Source of the DNA: Macrostomum hystrix
Taxonomy: Eukaryota > Platyhelminthes > Macrostomidae
Reading direction: 5' to 3'
NCBI GenBank assembly: GCA_950097015.1
Contig: CATNEN010000001.1
Span: 21,505,501 to 21,569,500, forward strand
DNA: 64,000 nucleotides
In this document: piece after piece, positions 46,860-58,200 of the stretch
Numbering within the stretch: position 1 is the first letter of the stretch
How the letters are laid out: each line of letters starts with the position of its first letter
Position numbers and translations under genes: made by a program
Notes under the pieces: model-generated
Databases searched by the model: none
What the model was told of the DNA's origin: nothing
The model's input: only the letters and a program-made list of their open reading frames with translations

Positions 46860-48226
46860 ATGACAAATTACACACCCACACCGGAAACCGACGTTCGTCA
46901 ACTGGCGGACTACCTGCAACTGCCGCGCGACGCACCGGTGAACTGTGAGTGACTTCTGTTGCATTTGGTTAGGAGTGACAAAACTCTAGAGTGATGGACT
47001 TAAAGTCAGAACTCAAATCACCATTTCAACTCAGCGTGGAGCTACAACGATCGGCGTTTGCTGCTCAAGCAGCTGCTATTCAAATACCTCGATCTGGTCA
47101 GGGCAGCATCGAAGAGCTCACCAAACGCCCAGTGGTTCGCGCTTGAGCAGTTTCTCATGCATTACCCAATGGACAAGATAGAAGAATATCTACAAAAAAA
47201 TTTCGGATGGGCACTGAGCCAGGAGTACAGTCGCTGGAAAAACGGTAAGAATTCACACTTAAAATTTAAGTTTGAGCACATCCAACTATGAGTTCTTGAG
47301 TCTTATCTCGGTTGTGCCCTACAACTTCCGAAATTCAATATAGTAACTGTGTACAATGCACTTGTACATGAACGTTGTATAACTTTGCAGCTTATTATTG
47401 TCAAGTATGTAATCTTTCGAAAAGGTTTCTCCGAGATTTAAGTACCAGCACGTGAGATGGGGTGAGTGGCAGAGCGGTTAACGCGTTTGCCTCTCGCACC
47501 AAGGTCCCTGAGCTCGATTCCGCGGACGAGGTCACACTTATTTGTGAAATTTAAGCCCTTAAGGGCCAACCTCGAAGCACAGTGAGTGTGCACTGCCTGA
47601 CGACGAGAAAGTCAGGGCAGATGTACACATCTGTGAGTGCCTGTGTGTGCTCATGAGTCAGCGGAATGGGCAGAATTGCCTCCTCGCTGGCTGCGGGTCT
47701 GGTGTCACCAAATGATGTACCATTGTACCAACTGAAATAATTGTGTCTTTCAGTCATTGAAGCGGCAATGTTGGTGAAACCACACGAACCAGCCGAGGCG
47801 AAAGCACAAGACCCAACTGTGGCGGAGCCTCAGAAACCAAGCGACATGAAGCAAGCAGAACAAAAAGCAACGGTGAAATCGCCTAAAGTCCTATCAGTCC
47901 ATAAGAATAGCAACACTTTGAAACTTTGGCAACACCTGCTGAGCGAGCTACAATCGGGAAGCGAGAATTTAGAATGGCTGGACCGATCAAGCGGCAGGTT
48001 TCGCTTCGTCAAGCCGAAACCAGCAGCGGCGGCTTGGGGCAGACTGAAGGGACGACTACGCATGGACTACGAGAAGATGACCCACTCCATTCGCAACTAC
48101 TACAAGAAGACGGCTGCCGCCACTGAGCAGCAATGGAGGATGTACAAAGGCATGCGACACAAGGAGTACGGCTTCAATATGGCCAACCTAGAGGTGGCAG
48201 CCTTTTTGAGGAAAGTCAGCCAATAG
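46860..48226 (+). CDS. Divergent ETS-domain transcription factor (3 exons)
   Basis: Exons 46860-46944, 47035-47244 and 47754-48226, GT/AG with closing phases, 255 aa. Residues about 154-240 form a divergent ETS domain: LKLWQHLLSEL, LEWLDRSSGRFRFVKPK, AWGRLKGRLRMDYEKM and THSIRNYYKK, ending MRHKEYGFNM. SIRNYYKK resembles the ESE/SPDEF group (SIRQYYKKG). ETS factors bind GGA cores through two recognition-helix arginines; here the first is replaced by His (THSIR for SRALR/SRSIR), so DNA specificity may be altered or lost. Residues 30-98 are helical with aromatic residues (QWFALEQFLMHYP, YLQKNFGWAL); a Pointed domain is not evident. The ATG at 46860 is the first. AATAAA at 48300-48305 is about 75 bp past the stop. 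Intron 2 contains a SINE. Confidence 0.8.
47457..47730 (+). mobile_element. tRNA-derived SINE family A in ETS gene intron 2
   Basis: Best-preserved head of the family: GGGGTGAGTGGCAGAGCGG, TTAACGCGTTTGCCTCTCGC, ACCAAGGTCCCTGAGCTCG and ATTCCGCGG, matching class II tRNA A and B boxes. The body has CTGACGACGAGAAAGTCAGG and GCAGATGTACACATCTGT, ending in CACCAAATGATGTACCATTG. Its 3' end lies about 20 bp from the exon 3 acceptor. Confidence 0.88.
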
Positions 48227-48966
48227 CTCAGGAGAGTTGCCGAGCTCAAACCAAACTGTTAGAATGCTCAGGGTATTATACATGTGATAGATATACATAA
48301 ATAAAAGTAAAATTTATCCGTGATGTTTTGTTTGTTTGACCCTTGATTCACAAGCCAATCGATCTATTTTTTCTATTGCAATTCGCCTATCGCTGATTGG
48401 CTGGAATCTTCGAACGATTCCGCCCTAGCCAGCCAATCACAGCGCTCTACATTCGATGTGAATTTTTGTATTAAAAAGTTTCCAGTGGTAGAAATATTTA
48501 TCGGTAAATGTGTATACAAATGGTGTAAATATATAATTCAACCTGAATGCTTTCATAAAGATTAATAAAATTTTGATAGAAACAAAGCAAAAGCTTTCTA
48601 GAGGAAGTTGGCATTAAATTCAAACAGGTTTATTTAAACATATTTTAAACCAGAAACAACACTTGACAGCAAAACAATACTGTAGCTGAAAAAATAGTCA
48701 AATCTTAGCTGCCGATATGAAACAAAGCAATAACCTAATCTGGAAGAGTTTCATTTGCAGTGAGTTTCACTTGTTAATCATTGAATTAAAAAAATATTAA
48801 CAGGCGCACACTACTTGTTAGTAGCAATGTATTTTGGGATTGCACCAACGACGCTAGGCCTCAAATTTGGCATTTAAAATATGGGGAGGGCCTGTGCTCA
48901 CGATCTCAACTGCATCAACAACTATGATCTGAGAATTGCACTGGCTAGCTAGGATTCTCAATCCAT
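48227..48966. other. Convergent 3' region between the ETS and STIM genes
   Basis: Holds the ETS poly(A) signal (plus, 48300-48305) and a candidate STIM poly(A) signal AATAAA on the minus strand at 48629-48634, about 330 bp past the STIM stop. No gene seen. Confidence 0.5.
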
Positions 48967-51900
48967 TTATTTTTTAGCTGACGGTGTGAGGAAATACTTC
49001 CTGGCCAGCTTAGCAAACCTGCCGGACTTTGGCTTGCGTGCGGCCGAGGGAGGCACCGGCAGAGCGCTCAACTCTGGGGAGGATAGCAACGAGACTGAGC
49101 AACTTGTGCCCGCATCAGAGGCTGCAGAATGCTGCATCTGCTGCTGCTGCTGCAACTGACGAAATCTTAGCTCAAGAGCAGCCGAAGAATTCCCGGCGGT
49201 GACCGAGGAGTTGGAGGCAACGCTGGTGCGACAGCTGCTTTCCTGGCGATGGTTGCTGTTGCTGATATTGCCAGGGCCACTCGCAACTTGCCGCTGCTGC
49301 AGATCGTCGTCCAAACTCAGGACTGAACTGGTGTCGGCTGGGCTAGCGAAACGTATGTTGTTGAATAGCGAATAAGAAATAACAGTTGAAATTATTAGCG
49401 ACAGACAGACAGACAGACAAAAGACAGACAGCACAGACAGACTGACAGACAGACAGGCAGACAGACAGACAAAACTGACAGCACAGACAGAGAGACAGAC
49501 AGACAGACAGACCGCACAATGCTTACTCATCAGGAACATGGAACTGGGCCACTGTCAAGATTTGCCGATGAGGCTGGAAATTTACGCTCGGACCAGGCCT
49601 GCCAGCAGTTTCGTCATCATCGTCAGCAGCAGCAGCGGCAATGTGGAATGCTCCATTGTCGCCATCGACAGTGGCGGAGTCAATGCTGTCATGTGATCTC
49701 TGGCCAACGCAAGCCCCTAGAGCTGGCGGTTGGTGATTATAGATCCTTCTAGCTGCGACCGACGACTCGGTTGCTGGGGGAGATATTTGGCCAGGCAAAT
49801 TCAATTTTTTGTAAACTAGAACAGCCGATATGTTTAGAAAAAATAACAGAAATTTAATGCAGTTATTTTCACCAGTATTTGTAGCTGGATGAGGCCTTCG
49901 AAGGACTTGCTGGAGGTGACGGCGAAGATTTGACTCGCTGTCGACAGCTGACAGTCGCACATTTGTCGTGCTCAGAGGCTTGGCCAAATGTGCCGGCACT
50001 GTGGCTGAACAAGCGGCGCGAGAAATAAGATATATTTAATTTAAATATTATTGCCATTACAGACTACTGATAGATAGTATATACAAAAATTAAGACGAGA
50101 TTAAAAAGTAAAAAACTACAGTTCACGAAAGGTAAGTAGAAAAATTCCAAAGGCATTTGGAAAATTAATAAATTATAAACAATGTAGACTAAAATGTTTC
50201 CTTTATTTCAAGGCAATCGAAAACACCGTCTAGCTACTATTAGTACAATCCTTGTCAAGAAGTAAGTATTCACATAGAATCTTACCGTCACGAAACGCAC
50301 TTTTTCGACTGTTTTTATCACCTAAGAAGGTAATTACATAAGTTTATGAGACGACTATCCCGTGTGCCAATCAAAAAGGGATGATGAAATCCTAAAAATC
50401 CCCACAGTATCAAAATGCCTAAGGAACACACGGCAAGGCAAAGTACATTTTAAAGGTTAATATATCAGAAAATCCTGAACAAAATAGGGATCCGAACCCA
50501 CAACCAGCTGTGTGCGCGAGTCGAACGCGTTAATCGCTACGCTTTTAGCCCCCCTTGTTTCTCAGTGCTTGCTGCTGAAGAGGTGAGAGACCTGCTGCGG
50601 CTGATCTGTAAATAAATTTAGTATAGTAGACTAGCTCTGAGCCCCCTTAAACCTTTATTTAATTGTTTGTTGACAGACTAGGCGAGGGTCCTGTGGTTGA
50701 GCTTCGTCCCATATTAAAGCTTAATCAGCGAAATGGCAGAAACTTGCATCAGGGTGTCCATATTTGGCTGGTGTAGAAGGTCAAGCAGCTACGTCTAGAT
50801 TAAGTTGCGTGACCATCAAAGACGGAGATGATGCAGGCACATTCGGGTAACATGCTTATAAACTTCAAAGGTCTGGCAAGGCCGCACTGAGGCACAGTGC
50901 AAATTCGTGTATATGGCCGTATGAAATACACTAGCTTTTATGCGAAAAATCTGAACTTTGGCAGAACCGTTGAATATCTCGACAGCCCCCTCCACGAAGA
51001 ATTGAACGGTCCGCACATATCTAACAATGTCCCAGTAGAGTTTGAGATTCGCTATATCTTACCTCCATGCCTGAGAGTCGTGGCTGAGCAGGTTGGCAGA
51101 CTAGTACGCAGTTCAGCAGATCCGGTCTGAAGGCTGACACCCAGCAGCTCCTCAATGCGAGACCAGCGCTGGGTCCGCTCCCAGATCTCCAGCTTGACTT
51201 TGTCGGCAAATTCTCTAAAAAACCACAGAAAAAATTGCCTGACTTGACCTGTCTAAGCTGTCTACTTTGATCCAGAATTATCTCAGTCAACAAACTAACT
51301 TTGCTTTGACAATCTCCAGTTCAACATTATTGGTGAGCTCTGCAGAGTATAGTGCGCTGCGGAATACGCCAACTACGGAGCTCTGCTTGCGGCGAAGGCG
51401 TTCAAGCTGAAATTGTGAATATAAAAAGCTCTCTGTTTGTATTTAATTAGCATTCCTATTAACACTGTCTGGGGCACTTTGCCACACACAATGCTGCAAC
51501 ATCTGACGCTTGGCCCTTCTTGTTTCTGTCTTATGTTTGTCTTACCTCTGCCGTGTCTCATCTCTCCCCGTGTCTTATCTCTCCCGTGTCTCATCTCTGT
51601 CATTTCTTACCTCTCTCGTCTCTCATTTTCCTATCTCATTTCTCTTATGTCTTATCTCAATGCAATGTCTCAATGCATTATCTCTTCTGTATGTCATCTC
51701 AATCGTGTCTCGTGTTTCCTGTCTGATTTGTCCATTGCCTGCTTTGTCCCGTGTCCCATTTCTCCCGTTTCATTTCATATCAAATGCAATAAAGTCGATG
51801 GGGCCGGGTATCACAAGCAATGCGAAGGGGGTTCAGAGCTAGTCTACTAAACTAAATTTTCTGTTTAGCCACAGCAGGTCTCTCACCTCTTCAGCAGCCT

Positions 51901-52144
51901 GTGCTAGCTGCTGCTCAGCCTTCTGCCAGTTCTGTCGATAATATCTTAGCTCGCTCTCCCAGGTCAGCTGCAGCAGCGTCTGCAGTTCCAGCGACAGCGG
52001 GCCATCATTGGCTGGTCGCCTCTGAGATTCCACCGCCAGGGCAGCTCTTAGCTGGAACAATTCCTGCTCAGCCAGGTCCAGCTTCTCTGCATAGTCTGTC
52101 TCAGTTGTGTTCAGGCGTTGGCTAGACAGCCTGCCCGCTTCCGC
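48967..52144 (-). CDS. STIM: STIM (stromal interaction molecule), C-terminal exons only
   Basis: Six exons in the window (minus): 51887-52144, 51300-51406, 51063-51214, 49873-50004, 49527-49773 and 48967-49342. All phases close, giving 423 aa of a longer protein. The first exon is coiled coil ending LQLTWESELRYYRQNWQKAE, matching STIM1 [20 protein letters not shown]. The next two have RLRRKQSSVVGVFRSAL (STIM KIKKKRNTLFGTFHVAH; the Phe is kept) and VKLEIWERTQRWSRIEELLG (STIM LRERLHRWQQIEILCG). Together these are the SOAR/CAD module that opens Orai channels. The tail is Ser/Asp/Gln-rich and ends in a polybasic stretch, RKPKSGRFAKLARKYF, as in STIM membrane-targeting tails. The EF-hand, SAM and transmembrane exons must lie past the window's right edge. 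The intron preceding the first exon here contains the 33-bp satellite and exceeds 11.8 kb. Confidence 0.87.
49390..49516. repeat. (GACA)n microsatellite in a STIM intron
   Basis: Tetranucleotide GACA runs interrupted by AAAGACAGACAGCACAGA and similar segments. It fills most of the intron between exons 48967-49342 and 49527-49773 and ends about 10 bp from the donor. Confidence 0.9.
50470..50553 (-). mobile_element. tRNA-derived SINE head in a STIM intron
   Basis: On the minus strand: GGGGGGCTAAAAGCGTAGCG, ATTAACGCGTTCGACTCGCG and a perfect box-B-type GGTTCGGATCC. The arrangement is tRNA-like but differs from families A and B. Body not clearly delimited. Confidence 0.55.
50571..50647 (+). repeat. 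Arm 1 of an inverted duplication spanning a STIM 5' splice site
   Basis: On the plus strand this reads GCTGCTGAAGAGGTGAGAGA, CCTGCTG and later TAGTAGACTAGCTCTGA, nearly identical to the minus strand at 51834-51897. It therefore contains 12 nt of STIM exon end plus the donor and about 60 bp of intron, inverted and relocated two introns downstream. Confidence 0.85.
51530..51765. repeat. Degenerate pyrimidine-rich repeat in a STIM intron
   Basis: Decaying units of TCTCCCGTGTCTCATC, TTATCTCTC and similar. The best units are the reverse complement of the CAPS2 intron 1 16-mer (GAGATGAGACACGGGA). Confidence 0.8.
51834..51897 (-). repeat. Arm 2 (original) of the STIM inverted duplication
   Basis: Contains the genuine exon end and donor GAAGAG/GTGAGA of exon 51887-52144 and the first about 55 bp of the intron. 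It is complementary in the pre-mRNA to the segment at 50571-50647; the two arms flank exons 51300-51406 and 51063-51214. Confidence 0.85.
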
Positions 52145-52204
52145 CTAAAGTTATGAGGGATTTAATATGAAATATTTCCTGCAGATACTGGCTTTACAAA
52201 AAAC

Positions 52205-55200
52205 TGTCTGTAGATTATTGTCTATCCTTAACCTAAGGTTCCGTAGATTATTATCTATCCTTTATCTGAGGATCTGCAGATTATTATCTATCCTTAACCT
52301 GAGGATCTGTAGATTATTATCTATCCTTAACATGAGGATCTGTAGATTATTATCTAACCTTAACCTGAGGATCTGTAGATTATTATCTATCCTTAACCTG
52401 AGGATCTGTAGATTATTATCTATCCTTAACCTGAGGATCTGTAGATTATTATCTATCCTTTATCTGAGGATCTGTAGATTATTATCTATCCTTAACCTGA
52501 GGATCTGTAGATTATTATCTATCCTTAACCTGAGGATCTGCAGATTATTATCTATCCTTAACATGAGGATCTGTAGATTATTATCTATCCTTAACCTGAG
52601 GATCTGTAGATTATTATCTATCCTTAACCTCAGGATCTGTAGATTATTATCTATCCTTAACCTGAGGATCTGTAGATTATTATCTATCCTTAACCTGAGG
52701 ATCTGTAGATTATTATCTATCCTTAACCTGAGGATCTGTAGATTATTATCTATCCTTAACCTGAGGATCTGTAGATTATTATCTATCCTTAACCTGAGGA
52801 TCTGTAGATTATTATCTATCCTTAACATGAGGATCTGTAGATTATTATCTATCCTTTATCTGAGGATCTGTAGATTATTATCTATCCTTAACCTGAGGAT
52901 CTGTAGATTATTATCTATCCTTAACATGAGGATCTGTAGATTATTATCTATCCTTTATCTGAGGATCTGTAGATTATTATCTATCCTTAACATGAGGATC
53001 TGTAGATTATTATCTATCCTTTATCTGAGGATCTGTAGATTATTATCTATCCTTAACCTGAGGATCTGTAGATTATTATCTATCCTTTATCTGAGGATCT
53101 GTAGATTATTATCTATCCTTAACATGAGGATCTGTAGATTATTATCTATCCTTTATCTGAGGATCTGTAGATTATTATCTATCCTTAACCTGAGGATCTG
53201 TAGATTATTATCTATCCTTAACCTGAGGATCTGTAGATTATTATCTATCCTTAACCTGAGGATCTGTAGATTATTATCTATCCTTAACCTGAGGATCTGT
53301 AGATTATTATCTATCCTTAACCTGAGGATCTGTAGATTATTATCTATCCTTAACCTGAGGATCTGTAGATTATTATCTATCCTTAACCTGAGGATCTGTA
53401 GATTATTATCTATCCTTAACCTGAGGATCTGTAGATTATTATCTATCCTTAACCTGAGGATCTGTAGATTATTATCTATCCTTAACATGAGGATCTGTAG
53501 ATTATTATCTATCCTTAACATGAGGATCTGTAGATTATTATCTATCCTTTATCTGAGGATCTGTAGATTATTATCTATCCTTAACCTGAGGATCTGTAGA
53601 TTATTATCTATCCTTTATCTGAGGATCTGTAGATTATTATCTATCCTTAATCTGAGGATCTGTAGATTATTATCTATCCTTAACCTGAGGATCTGTAGAT
53701 TATTATCGATCCTTAACATGAGGATCTGTAGATTATTATCTATCCTTAACATGAGGATCTGTAGATTATTATCTATCCTTAACATGAGGATCTGTAGATT
53801 ATTATCTATCCTTAACCTGAGGATCTGTAGATTATTATCTATCCTTAACCTGAGGATCTGCAGATTATTATCTATCCTTAATCTGAGGATCTGTAGATTA
53901 TTATCTATCCTTAACCTGAGGATCTGTAGATTATTATCTATCCTTAACCTGAGGATCTGTAGATTATTATCTATCCTTTATCTGAGGATCTGTAGATTAT
54001 TATCTATCCTTAATCTGAGGATCTGTAGATTATTATCTATCCTTAACCTGAGGATCTGTAGATTATTATCGATCCTTAACATGAGGATCTGTAGATTATT
54101 ATCTATCCTTAACATGAGGATCTGTAGATTATTATCGATCCTTAACATGAGGATCTGTAGATTATTATCTATCCTTAACCTGAGGATCTGTAGATTATTA
54201 TCTATCCTTAACCTGAGGATCTGCAGATTATTATCTATCCTTAATCTGAGGATCTGTAGATTATTATCTATCCTTAACCTGAGGATCTGTAGATTATTAT
54301 CTATCCTTTATCTGAGGATCTGTAGATTATTATCTATCCTTAACCTGAGGATCTGTAGATTATTATCTATCCTTAACCTGAGGATCTGTAGATTATTATC
54401 TATCCTTAACCTGAGGATCTGTAGATTATTATCTATCCTTTATCTGAGGATCTGTAGATTATTATCTATCCTTTATCTGAGGATCTGTAGATTATTATCT
54501 ATCCTTTATCTGAGGATCTGTAGATTATTATCTATCATTAACCTGAGGATCTGTAGATTATTATCTATCCTTAACCTGAGGATCTGTAGATTATTATCTA
54601 TCCTTAACCTGAGGATCTGTAGATTATTATCTATCCTTAACCTGAGGATCTGTAGATTATTATCTATCCTTAACCTGAGGATCTGTAGATTATTATCTAT
54701 CCTTAACCTGAGGATCTGTAGATTATTATCTATCCTTAACCTGAGGATCTGTAGATTATTATCTATCCTTAACCTGAGGATCTGTAGATTATTATCTATC
54801 CTTAACCTGAGGATCTGTAGATTATTATCTATCCTTAATCTGAGGATCTGTAGATTATTATCTAACCTCTACAGAGGATCTGCAGATTATTATCTATCCT
54901 TAACCTGAGGATCTGTAGATTATTATCTATCCTTAACCTGAGGATCTGTAGATTATTATCTATCCTTTATCTGAGGATCTGTAGATTATTATCTATCATT
55001 AACCTGAGGATCTGTAGATTATTATCTATCCTTAACCTGAGGATCTGTAGATTATTATCTATCCTTAATCTGAGGATCTGTAGATTATTATCTAACCTCT
55101 ACAGAGGATCTGCAGATTATTATCTATCCTTAACCTGAGGATCTGTAGATTATTATCTATCCTTAACCTGAGGATCTGTAGATTATTATCTATCCTTAAT

Positions 55201-58200
55201 CTGAGGATCTGTAGATTATTATCTATCCTTAATCTGAGGATCTGTAGATTATTATCTAACCTCTACAGAGGATCTGCAGATTATTATCTATCCTTAACCT
55301 GAGGATCTGTAGATTATTATCTATCCTTAATCTGAGGATCTGTAGATTATTATCTATCCTTAATCTGAGGATCTGTAGATTATTATCTAACCTCTACAGA
55401 GGATCTGTAGATTATTATCTATCCTTAATCTGAGGATCTGTAGATTATTATCTATCCTTAACCTGAGGATCTGCAGATTATTATCTATCCTTAACCTGAG
55501 GATCTGTAGATTATTATCTATCCTTTATCTGAGGATCTGTAGATTATTATCTATCCTTTATCTGAGGATCTGTAGATTATTATCTATCCTTAATCTGAGG
55601 ATCTGTAGATTATTATCTATCCTTAATCTGAGGATCTGTAGATTATTATCTAACCTCTACAGAGGATCTGCAGATTATTATCTATCCTTAACCTGAGGAT
55701 CTGTAGATTATTATCTATCCTTTATCTGAGGATCTGTAGATTATTATCTATCCTTAACCTGAGGATCTGTAGATTATTATCTATCCTTAATCTGAGGATC
55801 TGCAGATTATTATCTATCCTTAACATGAGGATCTGTAGATTATTATCTATCCTTAACCTGAGGATCTGTAGATTATTATCTATCCTTTATCTGAGGATCT
55901 GTAGATTATTATCTATCCTTTATCTGAGGATCTGTAGATTATTATCTATCCTTAATCTGAGGATCTGCAGATTATTATCTATCCTTACCTGAGGATCTGT
56001 AGATTATTATCTATCCTTAACCTGAGGATCTGTAGATTATTATCTATCCTTAACCTGAGGATCTGCAGATTATTATCTATCCTTAACATGAGGATCTGTA
56101 GATTATTATCTATCCTTTATCTGAGGATCTGTAGATTATTATCTATCCTTAACCTGAGGATCTGTAGATTATTATCTATCCTTAACATGAGGATCTGTAG
56201 ATTATTATCTATCCTTAACCTGAGGATCTGTAGATTATTATCTATCCTTAACATGAGGATCTGTAGATTATTATCTATCCTTTATCTGAGGATCTGTAGA
56301 TTATTATCTATCCTTAACCTGAGGATCTGTAGATTATTATCTATCCTTTATCTGAGGATCTGTAGATTATTATCTATCCTTAATCTGAGGATCTGTAGAT
56401 TATTATCTATCCTTAACCTGAGGATCTGTAGATTATTATCTATCCTTAACCTGAGGATCTGTAGATTATTATCTATCCTTAACCTGAGGATCTGCAGATT
56501 ATTATCTATCCTTAACCTGAGGATCTGTAGATTATTATCTATCCTTAACCTGAGGATCTGTAGATTATTATCTATCCTTAACCTGAGGATCTGTAGATTA
56601 TTATCTATCCTTTATCTGAGGATCTGTAGATTATTATCTATCCTTTATCTGAGGATCTGTAGATTATTATCTATCCTTTATCTGAGGATCTGTAGATTAT
56701 TATCTATCATTAACCTGAGGATCTGTAGATTATTATCTATCCTTAACCTGAGGATCTGTAGATTATTATCTATCATTAACCTGAGGATCTGTAGATTATT
56801 ATCTATCCTTAACCTGAGGATCTGTAGATTATTATCTATCCTTAATCTGAGGATCTGCAGATTATTATCTATCCTTAACCTGAGGATCTGTAGATTATTA
56901 TCTATCCTTAACCTGAGGATCTGTAGATTATTATCTATCCTTAATCTGAGGATCTGTAGATTATTATCTAACCTCTACAGAGGATCTGCAGATTATTATC
57001 TATCCTTAACCTGAGGATCTGTAGATTATTATCTATCCTTAACCTGAGGATCTGTAGATTATTATCTATCCTTTATCTGAGGATCTGTAGATTATTATCT
57101 ATCATTAACCTGAGGATCTGTAGATTATTATCTATCCTTAACCTGAGGATCTGTAGATTATTATCTATCCTTAATCTGAGGATCTGTAGATTATTATCTA
57201 ACCTCTACAGAGGATCTGCAGATTATTATCTATCCTTAACCTGAGGATCTGTAGATTATTATCTATCCTTAACCTGAGGATCTGTAGATTATTATCTATC
57301 CTTAATCTGAGGATCTGTAGATTATTATCTATCCTTTATCTGAGGATCTGTAGATTATTATCTATCCTTAACCTGAGGATCTGTAGGTTATTATCTATCC
57401 TTTATCTGAGGATCTGTAGATTATTATCTATCATTAACCTGAGGATCTGCAGATTATTATCTATCCTTAATCTGAGGATCTGTAGATTATTATCTAACCT
57501 CTACAGAGGATCTGCAGATTATTATCTATCCTTAACCTGAGGATCTGTAGATTATTATCTATCCTTAATCTGAGGATCTGTAGATTATTATCTATCCTTA
57601 ATCTGAGGATCTGTAGATTATTATCTAACCTCTACAGAGGATCTGTAGATTATTATCTATCCTTAATCTGAGGATCTGTAGATTATTATCTATCCTTAAC
57701 CTGAGGATCTGCAGATTATTATCTATCCTTAACCTGAGGATCTGTAGATTATTATCTATCCTTTATCTGAGGATCTGTAGATTATTATCTATCCTTAATC
57801 TGAGGATCTGTAGATTATTATCTATCCTTAATCTGAGGATCTGTAGATTATTATCTAACCTCTACAGAGGATCTGCAGATTATTATCTATCCTTAACCTG
57901 AGGATCTGTAGATTATTATCTATCCTTTATCTGAGGATCTGTAGATTATTATCTATCCTTAATCTGAGGATCTGTAGATTATTATCTATCCTTAATCTGA
58001 GGATCTGTAGATTATTATCTAACCTCTACAGAGGATCTGCAGATTATTATCTATCCTTAACCTGAGGATCTGTAGATTATTATCTATCCTTAATCTGAGG
58101 ATCTGTAGATTATTATCTATCCTTAATCTGAGGATCTGTAGATTATTATCTAACCTCTACAGAGGATCTGTAGATTATTATCTATCCTTAATCTGAGGAT

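Noticed and set aside
52167-54908. Very long plus-strand open frame (913 codons) with an 11-residue periodic Leu/Arg/Cys peptide
   Set aside because: It is produced by the 33-bp satellite, whose period is divisible by three. It has no codon structure independent of the repeat, is antisense to a STIM intron and recurs wherever the array has no frame-shifting unit.
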